Below, one piece after another: positions 58,717 through 64,000 of a stretch of DNA of 64,000 nucleotides (its first letter is position 1; every line of letters starts with the position of its first letter). A program made the translations under genes and the position numbers. The notes below the pieces were generated by a model. The model was not told where the DNA came from. It made no database searches and saw only the letters and a list, made by a program, of their open reading frames with translations. Origin of the DNA: Kitasatospora albolonga (GTDB taxonomy: Bacteria > Actinomycetota > Actinomycetes > Streptomycetales > Streptomycetaceae); contig CP020563.1 of assembly GCA_002082585.1 (NCBI GenBank), positions 4,582,001 through 4,646,000 of the forward strand. Direction: 5' to 3'.

Positions 58717-59358
58717 GTGGCGGATGGCTGGGCGGTTCAGCGGACGGGGCCCGGTGACCAGGCCCGTACCCAGGCGAGGGAACAACTGCTGGACGCCGCA
58801 CGGGAGCTGTTCGGGGTCGTCGGCTACCGCGAGACCTCCGAGGCGGACCTGTGCGAGGCGGCCGGGGTCACGCCGGAGGTGCTCCGCCAGGAGTACGGGA
58901 CGCGGGAGGGCCTGCTCATCGCCCTCCACAACCGGGTCACCACCATCGGCCTGCGCGCCGCGGAGGCCGCCCTGCTCTCCGAGGGCATCGACGAGTGCGC
59001 CATCGCCGAACGGGTCCGGCGCCTCTTCGACGCGTACGTGGAGGCCGTGACCCGCGACCCGCGCGAGGCCCGGGTGACCTTCGTCGAGGTGCTGGGCGTC
59101 AGCGCGGTGGTGGACGAGCACTGCAAGCTCTGGCGCGCGCTATGGACGGAGTTCCTCACAGGGGAGGCCGAGCGGGCGGTGGAGCGGGGGGAGGCGGAGG
59201 ACCGGGACCACCGGGTCGACGTCATGGTGATGGTCGGCACGGTCCACGAACTGATGGCCCACCACACCCGCCGCTGCCGCCGGGCCCGCCCGGAGGAGGT
59301 CTCCCGCGAACTGACGGAACTGGCGCTGACGATGCTGGGGTCGGAGCGGGTGGGGTGA
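58717..59358 (+). CDS. TetR-family regulator
   Basis: 213 residues. HTH at about 20-65: ARTQAREQLLDAARELFGVVGYRETSEADLCEAAGVTPEVLRQEYGTREGLLIALHNRV, then a C-terminal effector domain (FDAYVEAVTRDPREARVTFVEVLGVS... ) of the TetR_C type. GTG at 58717 is preceded by TAGGAGG, an excellent ribosome site. Target unknown; it is not paired with a divergent exporter. Confidence 0.9.
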   Translation: MADGWAVQRTGPGDQARTQAREQLLDAARELFGVVGYRETSEADLCEAAGVTPEVLRQEYGTREGLLIALHNRVTTIGLRAAEAALLSEGIDECAIAERVRRLFDAYVEAVTRDPREARVTFVEVLGVSAVVDEHCKLWRALWTEFLTGEAERAVERGEAEDRDHRVDVMVMVGTVHELMAHHTRRCRRARPEEVSRELTELALTMLGSERVG

Positions 59359-59427
59359 GGGGGCAGGGCGGCGCGCGCCCGCTGTCCGTGTCCGTCCGTC
59401 GGGTCTCCGCGTCTCACGCCGGGATCA

Positions 59428-59883
59428 TCACCGACCCTGATCAGGAGTCTCCTCCGCCGGAAACACCGGGTTTCCGTCCTCGCCCGTGAACGGCGGGCGG
59501 GACGGCAGGTGCCCCAACGCCTGCCAGACGGCATGGGCGGCGGCGAACTTCACATCGCCCGGACCGGAATCCGCAGGGGCGACGGCGATCTCCGTGATCT
59601 CCACCGACCAGCTGCGGACGCCGACGGGCAGTTCCCTCAGCGCGTACCAGGCACCAGCTCGTGCTTCCGCCAGGGCACCCGCGTCCCCCGCACCATCGGC
59701 GACAGCCGGGTGGCTCCCGCGGAATACGTCCGCACGGACCACGACCCCGGCACTCGCCGCCGGGACCACACGTACGCGGACCTCGGCGAAACGCGCCCAG
59801 CGGTTCGTCTGGCGCCGCAGCCGGAAGATACCGTCCATAACCTGAGTCTCCCGTGCGGCCGAAGCACCAACCGTCACTTTCAC
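59428..59883 (-). CDS. hypothetical protein (151 aa)
   Basis: Begins with GTG at 59883 (MKVTVGASAARETQVMDGIFRLRRQTNRWARFAEVRVRVVPA). The middle (FRGSHPAVADGAGDAGALAEARAGAWYALRELPVGVRSWSVEITEIAVAPADSGPGDVKFAAAHAVWQALGH) looks like a beta-rich elongation-factor-G domain-IV-like fold. The function cannot be stated. It lies tail to tail with the TetR gene and 94 bp from the stop of the hydrolase behind it. Confidence 0.7.
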   Translation of the reverse strand: MKVTVGASAARETQVMDGIFRLRRQTNRWARFAEVRVRVVPAASAGVVVRADVFRGSHPAVADGAGDAGALAEARAGAWYALRELPVGVRSWSVEITEIAVAPADSGPGDVKFAAAHAVWQALGHLPSRPPFTGEDGNPVFPAEETPDQGR

Positions 59884-59977
59884 AACAGGCCCCAGTGCGG
59901 TGTCTCCGTCCCGGCGCCCGGGGGGCGGGTGTTCTTCGCGCACGACTGCTCGGTGTGGGAGCCGTCGGCGGGGCGGG

Positions 59978-60700
59978 TCAGCCCGTCTCCGCGGCGACCG
60001 GTCCGCCGACCAGCGCCGGCCGCCGCGCGTACGGCCCGCCCACCCCCCACGCCTGGTGCATCGCGTCGGCGAAGGTCGCGGCGAGGAGGTGCTCGCCGGT
60101 CGGGCCGGGGTGGGTGCCGTCGTACGTGTCCGTGTGGATGTCGTAGCCCGGGGGGTGCGAGGCCAGGAGGAGGGGGGAGGGCGGGGTGTCCAGGTCGGCC
60201 ACGGCCTTGGCCAGCAGCTCGTTGAAGCGGGCGCAGGAGGCGGCGAAGGGTGCGTCCGTCTCGGCGCGGATGTTGGGTATCACCGGGAGCAGCACCATCC
60301 GGATGTGCGGGTTCGCCGTGCGGGCCGCCTCGATGAACGCGCGGGCGTTGGCCGCCGTCTGCTCGGCGTCCGTGTAGAAGCCGAGGTCTATCAGGCCCAG
60401 CGAGACCAGCAGCACGTCCGCCTCCGCCTCGCGCACCGCGTCCGCGATCACCGGGGCCATGTGCAGCCACCCCTCGCCCCAGCCCGCCAGGTGCCTTCGC
60501 GCGGCGGGCGGGAAGGACGGGTCGGCGTACGCGTCGGAGAGCGCGGTGCCCGTTCCGGGGTCGTACAGCGTCGTCCGCGGGCCGACGATCTCGTACGGGG
60601 CCGGGCCGACCGCCTCGAAGTGCTGCCAGAGGCGGTAGCGCCAGGTGAAGTCACCGGTGGCGCCGATGGTCATGGAGTCGCCGACCGGGAGAAAACGCAT
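59978..60700 (-). CDS. SGNH/GDSL hydrolase
   Basis: 240 residues. Block I is MRFLPVGDSMTIGATGDFTWRYRLW with the catalytic Ser in GDS; block III LLVSLGLIDLGFYTDAEQTAAN stands for the GxND region but with Ile instead of Asn; block V is YDGTHPGPTGEHLLA with the Asp-x-x-His pair. No signal peptide, so cytosolic esterase or lipase. ATG at 60700 begins the domain; no clear ribosome site. Confidence 0.87.
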   Translation of the reverse strand: MRFLPVGDSMTIGATGDFTWRYRLWQHFEAVGPAPYEIVGPRTTLYDPGTGTALSDAYADPSFPPAARRHLAGWGEGWLHMAPVIADAVREAEADVLLVSLGLIDLGFYTDAEQTAANARAFIEAARTANPHIRMVLLPVIPNIRAETDAPFAASCARFNELLAKAVADLDTPPSPLLLASHPPGYDIHTDTYDGTHPGPTGEHLLAATFADAMHQAWGVGGPYARRPALVGGPVAAETG

Positions 60701-60812
60701 GGCGTCATCATGGCCGATCATGCCTCGGGGCTGCGACGTGACGATGGACACGGTGGAGTGCGCGGGGACGAACCGGACCGTGGACGGGGGCGGGACCGTG
60801 GACACTTGGGCC

Positions 60813-61823
60813 ATGCGTTCGTACCCGATCCGTCCGGCAGGTCCCGTCGCTCCCCTCGCGGCCCTCCTGCTGCTCCTGGGAGCCGCCTCCCCCGCCGTCG
60901 CCGCCGACGGCGGGCCCGACCGTGACTTCACGATCGAGGACCCCCGCATCACCGAGTCCAGCGGCCTCGCCGCCAGCCGTCTGCACCCGGGCATCTACTG
61001 GACGCACAACGACAGCGACGACGGCCCCTATGTCTTCGCCGTCGACTCCCGCACCGGGAAGACCGTCGCGACCATCACCATGCGGGGCATCGGGGAGCCG
61101 CGGGACGTGGAAGGGATCTCGATCGGGCCCGACGGTGACATCTACGTCGGTGACATCGGCGACAACCTGGACGGCACCTGGAGCCATGTCTGGATCTACC
61201 GCTTCCCCGAGCCCAAGGCGCTCCGCGACGCCACCGTCACCGCCACCCAGTACGACGTGCAGTACGCCGACGGCCCCCGCAACGCCGAATCGCTGATGGT
61301 CCACCCCAAGACCGGCCGCGTCTACATCGCCTCGAAGAACGAGGGCGGCGGCGGGCTCTACGCAGGTCCCGACAAGCTCACCACCGGGTCCATGAACGTC
61401 TTCCGGCGGGTGGGGGAGGTGCCGTGGGTGACGGACGGGGCCTTCTCGCCCGACGGGAGGTCGCTGGCGCTGCGCTCGTACTTCAGCGCCCGGGTGTACG
61501 ACTTCGAGAACGGCCGCCTCGGGGAGAGCCGGGCGGTCGCCGCGCCGTTCCAGCGGCAGGCGGAGTCGGTGACGTACACGGCGGACGGCTCGGCCCTGAT
61601 GTTCGGCTCGGAGGGGGCGCGCAGTGGGGTGGTGCGCGTCGAGGTCGAGGGGGGCCGTCAGGAGAAGGGGGAGCAGAAGGAGAAGCCCTCCGGGAGCGGT
61701 AGCCCCGCCGCCCAGGGGGAGGACGACGGCGACGGCAAGGGCAGTGTGGGGCTCGGTGCGGTGATCATCATCGGCGTGGGGGCCCTCTGGTTCGCGCTGA
61801 GGCGGCGGCGCGGGGAGGGGTGA
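60813..61823 (+). CDS. surface-anchored beta-propeller/esterase-like protein
   Basis: 336 residues. A signal peptide (about 1-30, ending AVAA) precedes a domain of repeated beta blades with DPRITESSGLAASRLHPGIYWTHNDSDDGPYVFAVDSRTGK, DVEGISIGPDGDIYVGDIGDN and NAESLMVHPKTGRVYIASK, typical of propeller proteins of unknown role. A charged linker and one C-terminal helix with RRRR tail (about 310-336) anchor it to the membrane. The ATG at 60813 is weakly supported; a GACACT box 6 nt upstream suggests a leaderless message. Confidence 0.85.
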   Translation: MRSYPIRPAGPVAPLAALLLLLGAASPAVAADGGPDRDFTIEDPRITESSGLAASRLHPGIYWTHNDSDDGPYVFAVDSRTGKTVATITMRGIGEPRDVEGISIGPDGDIYVGDIGDNLDGTWSHVWIYRFPEPKALRDATVTATQYDVQYADGPRNAESLMVHPKTGRVYIASKNEGGGGLYAGPDKLTTGSMNVFRRVGEVPWVTDGAFSPDGRSLALRSYFSARVYDFENGRLGESRAVAAPFQRQAESVTYTADGSALMFGSEGARSGVVRVEVEGGRQEKGEQKEKPSGSGSPAAQGEDDGDGKGSVGLGAVIIIGVGALWFALRRRRGEG

Positions 61824-61893
61824 GGCCGGGCCTGGGGGATACCCCCTGCTCGACGTGGCGCCCTGCCCGCCTGCCTCAGTCCGTCCGCGCCCC

Positions 61894-62295
61894 TCAGCCG
61901 CCGTTCGTCACCGGCCACACCTCGTAGTGCAGGGTCCGGTCCCGCTTCAGCCGGTGCACCAGCGGGACCAGCACGCCCTGCACGATCGGGTACTTCCGCG
62001 ACAGCATCCGCGCCGCGTGCGTGTTCTCCTTCGTGCCCGGGCGCAGCAGCCGGGCGTGGGCGCTGATCTCCGGGCCCGTCGGCCTGCCCCGGACCGTGCA
62101 CGGGGCGAGCTCCACCTTCGGGTGGTTCCGCATCCGGTCGACCTTCCACGCGGAGGAGAACGTACGGATGAAGGCGTGATCGCCCTCGACGGCGATGTTG
62201 ACCGGCGTGCCGACGGACGTGCCGTCCTCGCGGTGGGTGCTCAGCAGGACGGCGTACTGCTTCACGAAAGGAGCGAGCTCCCGGCTGGCGTCCAT
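61894..62295 (-). CDS. PPOX-class (F420 or FMN-dependent) oxidoreductase
   Basis: 133 residues with the split-barrel flavin fold: FVKQYAVLLSTHREDGTSVGTPVNIAVEGDHAFIRTFSSAWKVDRMRNHPKVELAPCTVRGRPTGPEISAHARLL. The STHREDG-like first strand and W/KVDRMRNHP segment are characteristic of Streptomyces PPOX/F420 proteins. It probably reduces a small molecule with F420. Convergent with the surface protein gene. ATG at 62295. Confidence 0.88.
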   Translation of the reverse strand: MDASRELAPFVKQYAVLLSTHREDGTSVGTPVNIAVEGDHAFIRTFSSAWKVDRMRNHPKVELAPCTVRGRPTGPEISAHARLLRPGTKENTHAARMLSRKYPIVQGVLVPLVHRLKRDRTLHYEVWPVTNGG

Positions 62296-62326
62296 ATATC
62301 CATTGGGGCACGGGCCGGGCGTGCTG

Positions 62327-63214
62327 TCATGTCCGGTCCTGTGCGCTGTCCGTCGCCCCGCTCGCCGTCCGCTCCGCCACCAGCGCCTCGAAACCGGCGA
62401 TCAGCCGTTCCAGCCCGAACCCGAAGTGGTCGAAGTCGGGGCTGAAGGTGTCCTCGGCCATCCCCGCCATCGTCGGGTACGCGCCGCTGAGCATGGCCCG
62501 CTCCAGGTAGGGCTGCTGGCTCTTCCAGAACTCCTGGTCGCTCAGCCCCGTCTGCGCCACCGCCTCCGCCGCGTCGGCCTCGGTGCGGGCCAGGCCCTCC
62601 ACGAAGCTGTTCACCGTGATGATCACGCCGATCAGCTCGGGGTCGCGCAGCCCCATGGACCGCAGCGCGGTGAGCGAGAGTTCGAGGCCCCGCAGGGCGC
62701 TGGGGCCGAGCACCGTACGGGCCTGGTTGATCTTCAGCAGCCAGGGGTGGCGGCGCAGGTTGTCCCGGTAGCTGCGGGCCAGGGTGGTGATCGCCACCCG
62801 CCAGTCGCCGGGGGCGCCTCCGGCGACTGGCTCGGCCGGCAGCGGTTCGCCCAGCACCCGGTCCAGCATCAGGTCCAGGAGTTCCGCCTTGCCGGGCACG
62901 TACCGGTAGAGCGACATCGTGCCCGTGCCGAGCTCGGTGGAGAGCCGGCGCATGGAGACGGCGGACAGGCCCTCCGCGTCCGCGACGGCGATGGCGGCCG
63001 TGACGATCCGGTCCAGCGTGAGGCCCGGTTTGGGGCCCCGGCTGGGGCGTTCCCCGGTGCCCCACAGGAGCTCCAGGCTGCGCGCGATGTCACCGCTCCC
63101 GGTCGCCGTGCCGTCCGTGGCCGTCCCGTTCGCCTTGGGGCTGCTCGCGGCCGTCGCCGCTGCTGCTGCCGCCGTGCCGCTCGCCGCCGCCGCTGTCGAT
63201 CCGTCTTTCGCCAT
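62327..63214 (-). CDS. TetR-family regulator with TetR_C_1-type domain
   Basis: 295 residues. A low-complexity Ala/Thr/Gly N-terminus (about 1-45) is followed by the HTH ([53 protein letters not shown]) and a long C-terminal ligand-binding domain. Divergent from a DrrA-type ABC ATPase, so it probably represses that drug-efflux system. The 128-bp gap holds several palindromes. Confidence 0.92.
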   Translation of the reverse strand: MAKDGSTAAAASGTAAAAAATAASSPKANGTATDGTATGSGDIARSLELLWGTGERPSRGPKPGLTLDRIVTAAIAVADAEGLSAVSMRRLSTELGTGTMSLYRYVPGKAELLDLMLDRVLGEPLPAEPVAGGAPGDWRVAITTLARSYRDNLRRHPWLLKINQARTVLGPSALRGLELSLTALRSMGLRDPELIGVIITVNSFVEGLARTEADAAEAVAQTGLSDQEFWKSQQPYLERAMLSGAYPTMAGMAEDTFSPDFDHFGFGLERLIAGFEALVAERTASGATDSAQDRT

Positions 63215-63244
63215 GGGGTCAGCGTAGTGCGCCGGAGAGGCTTT

Positions 63245-63305
63245 GGGTACGCCGTACCCGTATCGAGGTACACCGTACTCAGTTTGGGGTACGGTGTACT
63301 CAGTT
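63245..63305. promoter_or_regulatory. TetR operator region before the ABC transporter
   Basis: Contains GGGTAC-GCC-GTACCC (63245-63259), the inverted pair GTACACCGTAC/GTACGGTGTAC (63268-63278 and 63289-63299, 10-bp spacer), and direct repeats GTACTCAGTT 21 bp apart (63275 and 63296). Such dense dyad symmetry lies between the TetR and DrrA genes and fits dimer pairs on one DNA face. Confidence 0.65.
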
Positions 63306-63342
63306 CGCTTCCGGTTCGGTCGGAGAAGCAGGGGGTTGTGCC

Positions 63343-64000
63343 ATGGCCATGTCCGAAACCAGGTCGAGGTCCGCGTCCGGGTACGCGGTGTTCGCCGAAG
63401 GTGTCGTGAAGCGGTACCGGGGGAGAGGGAGGGGCGCGGCGGAGACGCGGGCGCTCGACGGGTTCGACCTCGCCGTCCGCCCCGGCACGGTCCACGGGCT
63501 GCTCGGCCCGAACGGGGCCGGGAAGACCACCGCCGTACGGGTCCTCGCGACCCTCCTGCGGTACGACGGGGGCCGGGCGGAGGTCGCCGGGCTCGACGTG
63601 GGGCGTGAACCCCGCCGCGTACGGAGCAGGATCGGGCTCGCCGGTCAGTACGCCGCCGTCGACGAGGGCCTCACCGGGCGGCAGAACCTGGAGATGTTCG
63701 GCCGCCTCTTCCACCTCGGCAGCCGGGGGGCCCGGCTCCGCGCCGGGGAGCTGCTGGAGCGGTTCGGCCTGGTGGAGGCGGCCGGGAGGAGCGCTCGCGA
63801 GTACAGCGGCGGCATGCGGCGGCGGCTCGACCTCGCCTCCTCGATGATCCTCTCGCCCGAGGTGATCTTCCTCGACGAGCCGACCACCGGGCTGGACCCG
63901 CGCAGCCGGGGCGAGGTCTGGGAGACCGTACGGGACCTGGTGGCGGGCGGTACGACGGTGCTGCTGACCACGCAGTATCTGGAGGAGGCGGACCGGCTCG
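63343..64000 (+). CDS. DrrA-type ABC transporter ATP-binding protein (3' end outside window)
   Basis: 219 residues are present and the frame is open at the window edge. Walker [10 protein letters not shown] near residue 57, Q-loop [26 protein letters not shown], signature [10 protein letters not shown] and Walker [16 protein letters not shown], followed by [16 protein letters not shown]. The [15 protein letters not shown] segment is characteristic of the daunorubicin-resistance (DrrA) exporter family, so an integral membrane DrrB-like gene is expected just downstream, outside this window. GCAGGGGG precedes the ATG; ATG at 63349 is possible. Confidence 0.92.
   Translation, partial: MAMSETRSRSASGYAVFAEGVVKRYRGRGRGAAETRALDGFDLAVRPGTVHGLLGPNGAGKTTAVRVLATLLRYDGGRAEVAGLDVGREPRRVRSRIGLAGQYAAVDEGLTGRQNLEMFGRLFHLGSRGARLRAGELLERFGLVEAAGRSAREYSGGMRRRLDLASSMILSPEVIFLDEPTTGLDPRSRGEVWETVRDLVAGGTTVLLTTQYLEEADRL

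Overview
The window is a piece of a high-GC actinobacterial chromosome, almost certainly Streptomyces. Coding frames are strongly biased to G or C in the third codon position, many genes start with GTG, and several have a TAnnnT box about 6 nt before the start codon, the usual leaderless layout in this genus. The family content is also typical: DUF397/Scr1-like XRE pairs, an ECF41 sigma factor, DUF1023 hydrolases, HtaA-type proteins and many MarR/TetR repressors. No rRNA, tRNA, CRISPR array or replication origin was seen.

Positions 1-31 kb are mostly ordinary chromosomal genes: the end of a large sacsin-like protein; two tandem secreted paralogues with near-identical C-terminal domains; a CtpE-type P-type ATPase facing them across a 30-bp perfect hairpin; DUF2530, an NCS2 purine permease, a ribbon-helix-helix protein and a MarR-MFS pair; a Uma2 protein; an EamA exporter divergent from its MarR regulator; an aldo/keto reductase; a receptor-like Ser/Thr kinase fused to a solute-binding domain; two SDR enzymes with a LysR regulator; an FG-GAP secreted protein; an ECF41 sigma factor with a divergent small membrane protein; and a translationally coupled operon (26854-29692) of a helical WXG-like protein, a DUF1023 alpha/beta hydrolase and a lipoprotein.

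Positions 31.8-50 kb are accessory in character, with two decayed IS5-type transposase remnants, a truncated gene, many small unknown genes and a remarkable cluster at 34139-43290. Two divergent operons there contain three aminoacyl-tRNA-synthetase-like proteins from different families (an intact second SerRS, an AlaRS-core-like protein and a degenerate class I MetRS/LeuRS-like protein), two APH-type kinases, two histidine phosphatases, a glycosyltransferase and a nucleotidyltransferase. The intergenic promoter carries an inverted repeat (GTTCACA-N7-TGTGAAC) that recurs almost unchanged, with its flanks, in front of the neighbouring XRE/DUF397 regulator locus at 44.5 kb. That ties the regulator to the cluster. 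I consider this the best candidate for an undescribed system, probably aminoacyl-tRNA- or aminoacyl-adenylate-dependent small-molecule synthesis.

Positions 50-64 kb return to chromosomal content: an iron-box-controlled HtaA protein that shares its C-terminal domain with the two secreted paralogues at 1-3 kb; a CPBP protease; a TetR divergent from a GH3 beta-glucosidase; a second EamA/MarR pair whose two start codons lie inside a paired palindromic operator; further TetR regulators; an SGNH hydrolase; a PPOX/F420-type oxidoreductase; and the start of a DrrA-type ABC ATPase that runs off the window, with its divergent TetR. Functions given are inferred from sequence motifs read by eye; no database search was possible.
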